Part shown: positions 27,137 through 36,012 of the stretch, one piece after another | Layout of the letters: every line of letters starts with the position of its first letter | Position numbering within the stretch: the stretch's first letter is position 1 | Assembly (NCBI GenBank): GCA_018262505.1 | Contig: JAGSYV010000023.1 | Span: 1-41,474 of the forward strand | DNA from: Pseudomonadota bacterium | GTDB lineage: Bacteria; Pseudomonadota; Alphaproteobacteria; Rhizobiales; Pleomorphomonadaceae | DNA: 41,474 nt | Reading direction: 5' to 3' | Notes under the pieces: generated by a model | Told to the model about the DNA's origin: nothing | The model's database searches: none | Seen by the model: the letters and a program-made list of their open reading frames with translations, nothing else | Made by a program: the position numbers and the translations under genes

Positions 27137-28974
27137 TCCATTAAATCCTGCCTCCGATAAAATGTGGCCATGATCACCTTTGGATCGAACGCGGGACGAA
27201 TTCCCCTCGCCTCCATTTCAGCTTTCGTTCTACGGAAGTGTTCGAGCCGCTCTTCCGCCAGTACGCGCAAACCGACGAACTCGCGCAAAAATCGATCCAA
27301 CTCTGCCGGCCGAATGATCGTCTGGGTTTGCTTGGTAACAGCGTTTTTGACGCGCTCAGCCTTGATATAATGGCCCACGATCAGGGCTGTCAGAACACGA
27401 TCTGAGGTCCGAATCCGGCCGGTGGCGGTTCTCAAACTTACGCCTCCGTGGTCCTCGCCAATTACCAGTGGGCGCAGTTCATCGACGTCGACGAGAACAG
27501 AAAGGTAACCGTCGACTTTCGGATTACGCCCTACCCGCGTTAGTTTCCGGTCAAGCAAAAGCTGAATGACCTGTTCGGCTCGACAGCACGCCCGTTTCGC
27601 TGCAGAGGGAATATCGAAAAAGCCTGTTACCCCGAAGTACGCTGGATCGGCGTCACCTAGAAGGCGATCGAGAAAATCGTCGACATCACGGCGACGGAAA
27701 CAATGATCTTTCAAAGTGTCCGTGCCGCCGGAAATGAACGGCTCAATGAACCCGTTCTCGTAGAGGATCCGCTCATGGGGTCGCGGGAAGTTGCCATAAA
27801 TGCGGACATCGTTCAGCGACATCGCATCCGACAGATCGGAGAGGAGGCCGTCTGCCGGCTCGGAGAAGACCACATGCTCGTCGGATAGCCCCTTGGTCTC
27901 CGCGTCAGAGATCACGCCGGTTTCGACAAGCAACTTGCGAAGCCTTTTCGGGTGCAGGCCATACTCCCGCGATGCTGAGTGAATGGAATGAGTGAGCCTT
28001 TGCCCCAACCGCCGGCCCAGGATTTCCTTCCCGATCCCGACTGGCGTCGTCTCCACGATGTGATGCCAAAGAATATCGCGTAGGGGCTCATAGGCTGGGT
28101 CGTCAGTCTCATGAGCAATCCATTCCCAAAGTCGCCCGTAAATGGCCCGCGTCCCCCATTCCCCCCGCGAGTCGGCAAAGGCACGTCGGCACTCTTCCAA
28201 GAACGCTCGGATGCCTGCTTGGCCATCACGAGCGATATCGAATCCAGCCGCCTCACACGCCCACATCTGATGCTCAGAAAGACTTTCCAGGATAACAGTA
28301 GGGCCGTGAAGGGCAACGGCTCCAAGCACCCCACAGATCCGCATCGCCGCATGCAGGGGCATGCGATCCAACCAATTCGAACCTTCCTGGTTCTTACGCC
28401 CATCATCGATCCGATCCAGGCAGTAACGCTCGAAGGCGGACGGCGGTCTTGAGAAGCTTCGCATCGCCATTTCCGACAGCTTTGGGACCACCTGGGCAAT
28501 TGCTGCAGAGGTGTCCATTGCCCCGTTCATTGAGCTGGACAATCCGATATCGACCAGAGCGAGTTCGTGAGCTGGACAGGTGCGGATTGGGCCAATTAGC
28601 CATGAGGAGCGCCGATAAGGCCTAGCCTCAACTCGATACGTCGCCCTGCCGATGTCCTCCAGACAGCACCGAGGACACAGCCTGACACGATCTCGCGTGA
28701 GACTATGAGCGATCAGCGCCTGGCCTTTGAACGAGAACCGCTTCCCCTTCTGAATGAAAGCCTCCGAATAAAGCTGGGCAGCGTCGACCGATGCGACGTA
28801 AGCCAGCTTTTCGATGGCAGGGCGACAGCCCTCGGCAATGCGTGGCAGCGATAGCCCCAGATCATCACAAAACTGGCCGACGTTATCGCGCATATTCCGC
28901 ATCGCAAGCCTCGATACGAAATCGGCGGGAGCCTCACCGGCTCCTTGCGACAGAGTAAGGCGGAGCCGAGTCAT
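27133..28974 (-). CDS. tniQ: TniQ/TnsD-family target-site selector
   Basis: 613 residues. The N-terminal TniQ domain is clear: it opens with LRLTLSQGAGEAPADFVSRLAMRN and carries the zinc-binding pattern LCPRCCLEDIGRATYR ... GPIRTCPAHELALVD at about residues 105-150. The long C-terminal part, about 450 residues with several possible helix-turn-helix regions (SREYGLHPKRLRKLLVETGV, IPSAAKRACCRAEQVIQLLL), is what a sequence-specific TnsD needs. The short TniQ of CRISPR-guided elements usually lacks it. The ATG at 28974 overlaps the tnsC stop (ATGA). It presumably recognises a fixed chromosomal site and recruits TnsC. Confidence 0.88.
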   Translation of the reverse strand: MTRLRLTLSQGAGEAPADFVSRLAMRNMRDNVGQFCDDLGLSLPRIAEGCRPAIEKLAYVASVDAAQLYSEAFIQKGKRFSFKGQALIAHSLTRDRVRLCPRCCLEDIGRATYRVEARPYRRSSWLIGPIRTCPAHELALVDIGLSSSMNGAMDTSAAIAQVVPKLSEMAMRSFSRPPSAFERYCLDRIDDGRKNQEGSNWLDRMPLHAAMRICGVLGAVALHGPTVILESLSEHQMWACEAAGFDIARDGQAGIRAFLEECRRAFADSRGEWGTRAIYGRLWEWIAHETDDPAYEPLRDILWHHIVETTPVGIGKEILGRRLGQRLTHSIHSASREYGLHPKRLRKLLVETGVISDAETKGLSDEHVVFSEPADGLLSDLSDAMSLNDVRIYGNFPRPHERILYENGFIEPFISGGTDTLKDHCFRRRDVDDFLDRLLGDADPAYFGVTGFFDIPSAAKRACCRAEQVIQLLLDRKLTRVGRNPKVDGYLSVLVDVDELRPLVIGEDHGGVSLRTATGRIRTSDRVLTALIVGHYIKAERVKNAVTKQTQTIIRPAELDRFLREFVGLRVLAEERLEHFRRTKAEMEARGIRPAFDPKVIMATFYRRQDLME

Positions 28975-30095
28975 TCATCGGCTCCTTTACGAACGCGCCG
29001 AACTCTATCTTCAGCATGGAATCCGGCCTCATCATCGCTGCCGTCGTAAAGCGCAGTTTCGACGACGATCGCGTCCCAATGTCGGGTAAGGAAGACGTTT
29101 CTGTCTGGATCATTCACCCCCATGCGGGCGGCATAGACCTCGGCAAAGTGACGGACGGACAGAACTGCCTCATTGCGAGCAAGGCATTCGCGAATAGCGT
29201 CCTGGACGAACTCCACGGCGGTTCCAAATTGTCCTTTCGCGGCATGAAGGATGCGCCCCGCCGTCTCGTCCTCCATAAGGTCGGCACCAATAGAAAGGCC
29301 GTGACACACCTCAATGCAGCGAGTGATTAGGCCCTTAATCAAGCCGGTATGTGAAGGAAAGCTAAGGCTTCCTAACCGAACTTGCCTGATGCGCCTTTGC
29401 AGCGACGCATCCGTCTGAGCAAAGCGCGACAGCTCCGGAGTCCCAGAGAGGATGAGCCAAACAGGATGCTCCCGGTCTTGAAGGATTCTCTTGAAGGTGT
29501 TTTTCACCTTCTGTGCCATTTCCGGGTCCCTGATTTCGTCTCCATGCTGGGCTTCATCGATCCACAAGATTCGGGTCCCGATCTCCCTCAGCCGGGCCAT
29601 CACGATCGGCCATACCTGCGTCTCTCGGATATCTCTGTGGATCGGGTAGCCCGTTCGCCGAAGTACCTCGTGACCCAGGGACTTCAGCGAGAACGGGGCT
29701 GGGGCGACGACGGGCAGGACCTCCATGGGATCGTCTTCCGTGCCATAGCCAGCAAGCTCAGGACGGCTTCGAAGGGCATGCTCGACAGTTCGCGTTTTTC
29801 CGACGCCGGATTTGCCGGTAATTATCACAATGCGGCCACCACGAATGACTTCGCCACGAGGGGTGAGCGTCGGGAAATCTTCAGCGATGTTTGCCTCTGG
29901 CTCGCGCCTTAGCTCCTCAGAGATGGATTCGAGCAACGCGCCCAGCTCGGCATTCACCATTTTGTCGTGAATCGTCGAAAAGTGGTGACGCTTTAGCGCA
30001 GCCATTGTTTCCGAGATCGCGCGCTGTTTGGGCGACTGTCCTTGCGAGATGCGGTCGAGCAGGCTCATCCGAGCCGTATTTCCAAGTGTAGTCAT
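28971..30095 (-). CDS. tnsC: TnsC/TniB-like AAA+ ATPase, transposition regulator
   Basis: 374 residues. The AAA+ core has Walker A ITGKSGVGKTRTVEHA near residue 90, Walker B TRILWIDEAQHGDE near 170, and sensor and arginine regions WLILSGTPELSRFAQTD and LQRRIRQVRL. In Tn7 systems this ATPase links the target selector to the transposase and enforces target choice. I start at ATG 30095, 5 bases after the tnsB stop codon (a TTG at 30104 overlapping that stop is possible). The gene is followed by tniQ with a 4-base overlap. An acidic C-terminal tail follows the ATPase domain. Confidence 0.9.
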   Translation of the reverse strand: MTTLGNTARMSLLDRISQGQSPKQRAISETMAALKRHHFSTIHDKMVNAELGALLESISEELRREPEANIAEDFPTLTPRGEVIRGGRIVIITGKSGVGKTRTVEHALRSRPELAGYGTEDDPMEVLPVVAPAPFSLKSLGHEVLRRTGYPIHRDIRETQVWPIVMARLREIGTRILWIDEAQHGDEIRDPEMAQKVKNTFKRILQDREHPVWLILSGTPELSRFAQTDASLQRRIRQVRLGSLSFPSHTGLIKGLITRCIEVCHGLSIGADLMEDETAGRILHAAKGQFGTAVEFVQDAIRECLARNEAVLSVRHFAEVYAARMGVNDPDRNVFLTRHWDAIVVETALYDGSDDEAGFHAEDRVRRVRKGADE

Positions 30096-30100
30096 AGTTT

Positions 30101-32299
30101 TCAATCCTGGAAGAAGTCGTCGGCAAACCCACGCTCGCGAAGCGTCACAAGATGCTGTTCGAAGGTGGGAGATGCGCCAATCATCTGGGGAGGTGAGACG
30201 ATCTCCGCGGCCGGAACTGCCGGAATCTCGGCCGGAACGACGGGCTCGTCATGGATGTCGTCAGCCAGAGCATCGAAGCCCCGGGACGGGATCACGTTGA
30301 ACTGCCCAAACAACGCGCGCTCCATGAGCCGAAGTTGGTCAGGCGTTCTTGTGGTAGAAGCGATACCTGCCCGTTTCGCTGCCATGTCGCCGAGGTCAGC
30401 GAGGTCCTTCAGCGCGGCGCGAACGATTGACTCGGTGAGCTTCGAGGTATCGGCATGACGACGCCTGATCGCCGTGGTTGCTGCCTGCCATTTCTCGATC
30501 GACACCATGTCGAATCCGGCTACGGAACACGGCACCGTAAACCATGCCGCATCCGCTCGATCCTCGCGTACCGCCACGGCACCAAGATCATCGAGATTGA
30601 CGCGAACCAGTACTTCGCATAGGCCGGCCTTGCGAACCAAGCGGGCCAAGTCGGCGCTGGCATAATGGAGCCCTGCAAATCGGATCCCGCGATTGGAAAT
30701 CTTGCGAGTGATCGAGTAGCCAAAAATAGCTCTCTGTGTTTCAGGATCGGGCGGCGGTAAGACGCCGTACTTCTCTACCGCTTGCGACCACGCTTGGGCT
30801 GGAGTGAGACCTGCCAGACCTTCGTGAGGGGTATGATGATATACATCCACGATCCAACGAATGATCGCTTTGTAAACCTCGTCCGTCGTCAGACTTGCTC
30901 TCTCAAGGGCTGGATAGTCTCCTTTTGCCTGAAGATTTTCGAAAGTCCGGCCGGAGAAATGCTGAGTCAATCCCAGGTCGACCGTGTGGAAGAACCGCTC
31001 CAACACTGCTCGCACCTCTGGGGTGCTGGCCGGCCCGATTTCGGCTTCGGCGCCTAGATCTGCAACCGACGCACGAAATCCAGATTGCTTGTTTTCTGAC
31101 CCTCCGTCACCTGAGACGCACTCGATACTGGCGCGTTCTTCCCACGACGATTGACAGCCAGCGTCGGCAGCGATGGCTGTCTTGTCGGCACACACGAGTG
31201 ATAAGGCTCTTACAGAGTCCGCCCCGGAAGCGGTGGACGATAGCGTAGCCGACAAGACGAACCGCGACGCTCCATCCATCATAATGCAAAGCACCGGACG
31301 TTTCGGCCCCGCCGTTCTTCGTTCGGATGTGGACATCCGACTCCATGCCGTCGGTGGAACAGGAAGGGCGAAAAGCGTGAGCCTGAAGCTGTCCGTAATG
31401 ACCCGCTCGCCGGCACGGAGGACTTCGCGGCTCTTGCCGGCCAGCCCATGCTTGCGTCGAGCGGCCTGTTCACCCTCCCTGCTTGCTAGGACGAGAAATC
31501 CGTCGAGTCGCTTAACCGCTCGCTCGAAGGTCGACAGGCTCGGGACGAGCAGACGCTCTAGACCTTGGGATCCGCGTTCCGCGCACTTCTCCTCAAGCGC
31601 ACCCAAGAACTTCAGGTAGAGCGACTTCATCGAAGGGCGCCGTTCGTCCATGTAACCACGAACGAACTCGTCCAACAGCGCGGCGACGGAAGGATCGCTT
31701 GTGCGCGGTCCCTTCTTTCCGGAGCGCCCCTTTCGCCCGTCTCGCAAGCTGAGGATGTCTCTGCCACTATCGCGATATCGTCGGATCCATCGCAAGAGAG
31801 TGCGAGGCGCCGGGCAGCTAGGCACCAAAGCGGATTTACGAGCCTTGATGCCCGCTCTCCGCGCGACGATGTGATCCGCCGTTAGTCCTGCCCAAAGTCC
31901 CGGCGTGATTTGTCGCAGCGACTCCTCGGAAAGGCTGGCATCACCCTTATCCCGAAGATGCATAACACCTTGAATAAGCCGCTCATAAAGGATCAGCTCA
32001 TCTTGCTCATTGGGAGGCAAACAGCTGAATGCGGTCAAATCTGGGCTTTGCCTTGCGGTCCTCATGCGGTCCGCGTTGAAGTGTTTAGGCGTCCGGACCA
32101 GCTCTCCCGAGGCAAGCATCTCGGCGATTTTGACCTGGCTGAAGGCCTCCTTAATTACTGTATTATCGCATCGCGAAAGAATGACGGTCGAGGAGTCGGC
32201 CGAATGGCAGATATAGCGGTAGTCGCCGATCGTGAGGAGGTCGTCCTTCCCGAAGCGAAAATGCGGTTTGGTCGCGGAACTCTGGAGACGGGACATCAT
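30101..32299 (-). CDS. tnsB: TnsB-like DDE transposase
   Basis: 732 residues from ATG 32299, which overlaps the tnsA stop codon (ATGA). An upstream ATG at 32347 would run into tnsA. N-terminal helix-turn-helix regions (APRTLLRWIRRYRDSGRDI) precede an RNase H-fold integrase core. Probable catalytic residues are the Asp in VITDSFRL, the Asp in SGDGGSEN and the Glu in AVLERFFHTV, an intact DDE set. A beta-barrel and helical C-terminus follow, ending in an acidic tail likely to contact TnsC. The enzyme binds the element ends and joins 3' ends to the target. Confidence 0.9.
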   Translation of the reverse strand: MMSRLQSSATKPHFRFGKDDLLTIGDYRYICHSADSSTVILSRCDNTVIKEAFSQVKIAEMLASGELVRTPKHFNADRMRTARQSPDLTAFSCLPPNEQDELILYERLIQGVMHLRDKGDASLSEESLRQITPGLWAGLTADHIVARRAGIKARKSALVPSCPAPRTLLRWIRRYRDSGRDILSLRDGRKGRSGKKGPRTSDPSVAALLDEFVRGYMDERRPSMKSLYLKFLGALEEKCAERGSQGLERLLVPSLSTFERAVKRLDGFLVLASREGEQAARRKHGLAGKSREVLRAGERVITDSFRLTLFALPVPPTAWSRMSTSERRTAGPKRPVLCIMMDGASRFVLSATLSSTASGADSVRALSLVCADKTAIAADAGCQSSWEERASIECVSGDGGSENKQSGFRASVADLGAEAEIGPASTPEVRAVLERFFHTVDLGLTQHFSGRTFENLQAKGDYPALERASLTTDEVYKAIIRWIVDVYHHTPHEGLAGLTPAQAWSQAVEKYGVLPPPDPETQRAIFGYSITRKISNRGIRFAGLHYASADLARLVRKAGLCEVLVRVNLDDLGAVAVREDRADAAWFTVPCSVAGFDMVSIEKWQAATTAIRRRHADTSKLTESIVRAALKDLADLGDMAAKRAGIASTTRTPDQLRLMERALFGQFNVIPSRGFDALADDIHDEPVVPAEIPAVPAAEIVSPPQMIGASPTFEQHLVTLRERGFADDFFQD

Positions 32300-32976
32300 G
32301 CGCTCCGTTGTCCAGAGATATGCCGACCGGCGGCGCCGATCTGGCAATCATATGAGATCCTGGTGTGATCGCGCAGAGTCAGCACACCCTCGTCGATCAT
32401 ACGGACCAGTGAATTGAAGCCTACCGCTCCTGCATGCGACGCCTCAACCAGATCCCCGAGGCGGCACCATCCATGGAGAGTTTGGATAAGATCTCGGATC
32501 GTGACATCCACCCCTGTGTCAGGCACCCGGCGCGCCCGAAGGATGGTTTCGGCGTTGGCTACATCGACAGGGTGAATGTGATCTTCCGTGCGGATTAGGT
32601 AGCGGTCGGCGAACCGGACTCCGATTTGCGCTTTGATGTAGCGGTGGATATCGACAAGTCCGCTGGGCTGAACGCGATGCCGCGGCTTTACGTCAACCGC
32701 GATGCGAGAACCATCCAGTGAGTTCAGCAGCGCATCGAATACATGGCTGTGTTGGACCCCGTCATCATCAGTATACCTGACGGCAGGAGGCTGTTCATGA
32801 ATCGCTGCAATGTCCCGGCGCGCGAGAAGAATGGTGTAGAGGTCGCGCTCCAGGCGGCTTTCGCATCGGATGAGACGATTAGTGGAGGCGTCTACGAGGG
32901 TATGACGGTAACCGCCTCGCGAGGACAGAGAAATCCGCCTTGTGGCGAGACTCGGAAGTGGCGGAATAAAAAGCAT
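32296..32976 (-). CDS. tnsA: TnsA-like endonuclease (5'-strand cleavage)
   Basis: 226 residues from ATG 32976; a GTG at 33039 would add 21 residues without family support. The restriction-endonuclease fold is recognisable: LIRCESRLERDLYTILLARRD (catalytic Glu), IHEQPPAVRY, HVFDALL (catalytic Asp) and RIAVDVKPR (the x-V-K catalytic strand). The C-terminal domain is helical (VTIRDLIQTLHGWCRLGDLV). With TnsB it makes a heteromeric transposase that cuts both strands, giving cut-and-paste rather than copy-in transposition. It is first in the coupled tnsABC-tniQ operon. Confidence 0.85.
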   Translation of the reverse strand: MLFIPPLPSLATRRISLSSRGGYRHTLVDASTNRLIRCESRLERDLYTILLARRDIAAIHEQPPAVRYTDDDGVQHSHVFDALLNSLDGSRIAVDVKPRHRVQPSGLVDIHRYIKAQIGVRFADRYLIRTEDHIHPVDVANAETILRARRVPDTGVDVTIRDLIQTLHGWCRLGDLVEASHAGAVGFNSLVRMIDEGVLTLRDHTRISYDCQIGAAGRHISGQRSA

Positions 32977-33988
32977 GATTTTCCCGTTCCGAATGCGTGG
33001 AACGCAAGTCGGCCTAAGTAGATCAAAGTCATGGCTCACATCGAAGCCGCCTGAATTCGCGAAAGCGTGGAGGATCGGCTCGCGGGTTGTGCAGCAGATG
33101 AATCCGTACCGACACTAGACGTGCCAATAAAATCCCAACGGGACCGAACGCATCGAGCAGACACGACCTCTCAGCCGAAACCTCAGGCGGTTTCGTTGAA
33201 AACTCAGGATCTGGATGTGAGATGGTGTTGGCTTGATCATCAAGCCAACAGCGCCGCGCTTCCCGGAATCCGGGCACACTTCGGCGTCAACACTTTTGGT
33301 TGCATCGTCGCCGAAATGCCAGTATTCCGCCGTTGCGGCGTCAAGGTGCAGGTATTATGAGTGCGTCATCGCTGTGCTCCACGCAAGCATGGTGACCGTA
33401 GGGAGGCAGTACATGTGCCATCCTTACAGGACCGGCCAACGTCGATCCTAGCGTGCGGCCGGTGTACCAGCACCAGTCGCACGTGATCGTTTTGCCGTGA
33501 CGACCGGCGTATCGCACAGCCGGTTCCAGATTCCCGGGGCGCAAAACGAGAACAGAGCTCGCTTTTCCAATCAAAGTGAACAAGTGGCAAACGGATAGGG
33601 ACTGTCCAACGAACAGTCGTCGTGAATCCGTTGGAGCGCGGTAATTGGTGCCAGGGTCTCCAATGGGTCGTCCTGAGACCTTTCTCAACCTGCCCGCACT
33701 CAGGCAAACGGATTCGATAATTCTCAGACGAGAACAGCGCACAGCTCACCCCCTTGATCATGAGACCAAGCGTCACAAGAAACAGCGAAAGTGGCAGGCG
33801 GAGACGAAGTAATCAGGCCGAAAGGACGCACAAGGCATGCGACACGGTACCGGCCGGAAAACACTCAGTGCTCCGGTCACCGTCTGCATGTATGAGCTTC
33901 AGCGTTCCCATAAGAGTGTGGCTCCAATCTTCTGCCACGTTTATGTCCCGGGAATCGTTGCAGATTCGTAAACTGGAGTTTCCTGGCA
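32977..33988. other. Gene-poor region between the Tn7-like operon and the anf operon
   Basis: About 1 kb without a convincing gene. Several open frames of 70-140 codons occur on both strands, but they overlap each other and show no family motif. The tnsA promoter must lie at the left side and the end of the element somewhere within. A 25-base dyad is at 33226-33250. The mixed base composition and fragmentary frames could be insertion-sequence debris. Confidence 0.5.
33226..33250. repeat. Near-perfect 25-bp palindrome upstream of tnsA
   Basis: Arms TGTTGGCTTGA (33226-33236) and TCAAGCCAACA (33240-33250) with 3 central bases. It lies 250 bases before the tnsA start. It begins with TGT and ends with ACA, like Tn7-type termini, but is not followed by a T-run, so it is not an ordinary terminator. 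It may be an operator or part of the right end. Confidence 0.5.
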
Positions 33989-35194
33989 CTACAATTTCTT
34001 AAGAGCAATACCGTACCGTCGGATTGCATATCCCACCTGTCGAGGTGATACTTTTAGCAAGCGCGCAGCCTTCGCTTGGGACCAACCAGCAGTCGCTAGT
34101 GCCTCCATCAATTTATCCCGTCCAACCGCTAGGCAGCTGTTTTGCGAGACGGCGTCAACTTCCTTGGACGTATTGTCGCCAACACTGGGCTCAGATCGAG
34201 CTAGCTGCGCTGTTTGTTGCGCCGGGCGATATTGCTGCCTTAGTCCGAAATCCTTGGCTGTAAGCGTAGGCCCTTCGGCTACTGCCGCCGCTCGCTTCAC
34301 GCAGTTTTCGAGTTCACGGATGTTACCCGGAAAATTTAAGGTGGTGAGTTGGGCAACGGCAGCAGCTGAAAGTTCGTGCCGACCGCCGTTCTTTCGGTCG
34401 AACTCGCTCAGAATACGCCGGGCGAGTTCGGGTATATCCTCCCTCCTGTCGCGAAGCGGCGGCAGGGTCAGCGGCACGACCGACAGGCGATAGAACAAAT
34501 CGGCGCGGAAGCTTCTCTCGGCGATGGCCTTGCCCAGATCGCGGTTCGTCGCGGCGATGATGCGCACGTCCGCCCGGATAGTGCGTGTTCCTCCGACGCG
34601 TTCGAATTCGCCGTCCTGAAGCACACGAAGCAACTTCACCTGAAAGGCTGGAGACGTCTCGCCGACTTCATCGAGAAACAGCGTGCCACCGGCCGCCAGC
34701 TCGAAGCGTCCCTTGCGTTCGACCGAGGCACCGGTGAAGGCACCGCGCTCGTGGCCGAATAGTTCGCTCTCGATCAGCGTTTCCGGTAAGGCGGCGCAGT
34801 TCACCTTGATGAGCGGCCCTGAACGACCGGAATGCCTGTGCACCATTTCGGCAAACAGTCCCTTGCCGGTACCGCTTTCTCCAAGGATCAGCACGGGCAG
34901 GTCCGTGGGGGCGACCCTTCGGACCGTCTCGGCCGCTGCCAGCATGGCCGGATTTTTGCCGATAACGCAGCGCGGCTGATCGCGCCCCGAACAAGATGGG
35001 CCGCCGGCGCGCGCCGGCTTTGAGCCGTAGGCCGCCAAAAGCCGCTTCAATTCCTCCACGGCGTTCACCGGCGGATTGCGATCGACGATGGCGGCGATGC
35101 GGCCGATCAGGCGTTCCCTTTCGTCCTCTCGGGATGGAGGGCGGCGGTCAACAACTGGGAGCGGGCGGTCGAGGCTGGGCGCGAGGTCGGTCAC
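33989..35194 (-). CDS. Sigma54-dependent activator, NifA/AnfA type, lacking the N-terminal GAF domain
   Basis: It activates sigma54 (RpoN) promoters, probably those of anf genes. 401 residues from GTG 35194, chosen because AAAGGGA lies 8-9 bases upstream and it starts 4 bases after the draT stop; an ATG at 35236 inside draT is an alternative. The AAA+ core has Walker A GESGTGKG (about 105-112), the sigma54-contact loop GAFTGA (151-156), Walker B GTLFLDE (170-176) and the arginine-finger region FRADLFYRLSVVPL. The C-terminal HTH (GWSQAKAARLLKVSPRQVGY) is that of NifA/AnfA. NifA and AnfA normally carry about 150-180 more N-terminal residues with a GAF sensor; here only about 80 residues precede the core. 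Last gene of the anf operon. Confidence 0.85.
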   Translation of the reverse strand: MTDLAPSLDRPLPVVDRRPPSREDERERLIGRIAAIVDRNPPVNAVEELKRLLAAYGSKPARAGGPSCSGRDQPRCVIGKNPAMLAAAETVRRVAPTDLPVLILGESGTGKGLFAEMVHRHSGRSGPLIKVNCAALPETLIESELFGHERGAFTGASVERKGRFELAAGGTLFLDEVGETSPAFQVKLLRVLQDGEFERVGGTRTIRADVRIIAATNRDLGKAIAERSFRADLFYRLSVVPLTLPPLRDRREDIPELARRILSEFDRKNGGRHELSAAAVAQLTTLNFPGNIRELENCVKRAAAVAEGPTLTAKDFGLRQQYRPAQQTAQLARSEPSVGDNTSKEVDAVSQNSCLAVGRDKLMEALATAGWSQAKAARLLKVSPRQVGYAIRRYGIALKKL

Positions 35195-35198
35195 GGCA

Positions 35199-36011
35199 TC
35201 AATCCCTTTCGACGGAAACGCGGTAGTCGCCGCCAATCACCCAGAATTCCCGCTCCGAGCGCAGCGGGAAGAAGGTGAGCAGCGTATTGGCGAACAGGAT
35301 CTTGGTAAGCGGTACGTCGACCGTCAGGATGGTGTGGCCGAAGCAGTCGGCGACCCAACGGTCGGTCGTGAAGGAAGACAGGCTGTTGAGCCGCAGGATG
35401 AAGTGATGGCGGTCAAAACGGCTGACGATGTGGTGCTCGTGAAATCCGTCGACGCCACGATAGAGGCGAACGTGGCTTTCCTCGGGATAAACCAGGTTGG
35501 CGAGAACCCACTGGGCATATTCGTAAACCAGATCGAGCTGTGAGAAGATCGAGTTGGTGTGAAAGCCGCTCGCCATGCGTTCCTCGATATAGGCGAGAAA
35601 GGCCGTATCGCCGACTGTGCCGATGGCTTCACGGTGATAGCCGGGCAGCAGACCGAAGCGGCTTTCCACCCATCCCTTCAGGACCGCTGCTTCCGGGCTG
35701 GAACTGTCATAGCCCCAGCCGAGCAGGAGCCGTAGGAAGGATGAGCGGAACGGGCGGCGGATGCCGTCGCCGTCGTCGCTCTGCTGAGAGAAATCGAGGC
35801 CGTAGACCGCCACCATGTATTTCAGAAAGGCGTCGGAGGCGTCGGCCACGTCTTCGGCTCGGGCGAGCATTTCGAACAAGGGGTCGTTCATCTCCCGCAC
35901 CCCGGAGATATGCAGCGGTGCCGGTTCGTCGTTGAAGCCCACCGAGGCGATCAGTCCGGTTGGCAACCCCACCAGATTGGTGCCATGCGGCAGGCTGACC
36001 GGCGCCGCCAT
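35199..36011 (-). CDS. draT: NAD+-dinitrogen-reductase ADP-ribosyltransferase
   Basis: DraT transfers ADP-ribose from NAD+ to an arginine of the nitrogenase iron protein and switches it off in response to ammonium or darkness. 270 residues, the usual length. Family blocks are NLVGLPTGLIASVGFNDEPAPLHISGVREMN at the N-terminus (split here: residues 12-42), LVYEYAQWVLANLVYP, and an R-S-E type catalytic set: R185 in LYRG, the SSFTTD strand at 212-217, and E253-R-E255 followed by FWVIGGDYRV. The ATG at 36011 is 1 base past the stop of the upstream gene. The target arginine is present in the AnfH of this operon (GVGCAGRGV). No draG is in the window. Confidence 0.93.
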   Translation of the reverse strand: MAAPVSLPHGTNLVGLPTGLIASVGFNDEPAPLHISGVREMNDPLFEMLARAEDVADASDAFLKYMVAVYGLDFSQQSDDGDGIRRPFRSSFLRLLLGWGYDSSSPEAAVLKGWVESRFGLLPGYHREAIGTVGDTAFLAYIEERMASGFHTNSIFSQLDLVYEYAQWVLANLVYPEESHVRLYRGVDGFHEHHIVSRFDRHHFILRLNSLSSFTTDRWVADCFGHTILTVDVPLTKILFANTLLTFFPLRSEREFWVIGGDYRVSVERD

Positions 36012-36012
36012 T

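Larger units (their letters stand above)
26285..33250. mobile_element. Tn7-like transposition module (tnsABC-tniQ plus two unknown genes)
   Basis: Five minus-strand genes, tnsA to the unknown 27136 gene, with overlaps of 4 bases at three of four junctions, plus an AT-rich opposing gene. The presence of TnsA with a long TniQ places it with Tn7-like rather than Tn5053-type elements. No Cas genes or repeats are present. Ends are not resolved: the left edge should lie in 26001-26284 and the right edge in 33040-33988. A right edge at the 25-base dyad ending in ACA at 33250 is only a possibility. The coordinates given span the parts I can attribute. Confidence 0.7.

Noticed and set aside
33226..33250. 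Rho-independent terminator at the 25-bp dyad
   Set aside because: No T-run on either side and no gene ends there.
33341..33776. Overlapping minus-strand open frames of 133 and 136 codons as genes
   Set aside because: They overlap in different frames, have no ribosome site or family motif, and a CxxC word in one of them is not enough evidence.
26007..33780. Shared word AAGCGTCAC at about 26011 and 33769 as transposon ends
   Set aside because: The two copies are in direct orientation, only 9 bases long, and no 5-bp target duplication flanks them; Tn7 ends must be inverted.
26001..33988. CRISPR-associated transposon (CAST)
   Set aside because: No repeat-spacer array, no cas genes, and TniQ is long (613 residues) as in TnsD-type protein targeting.
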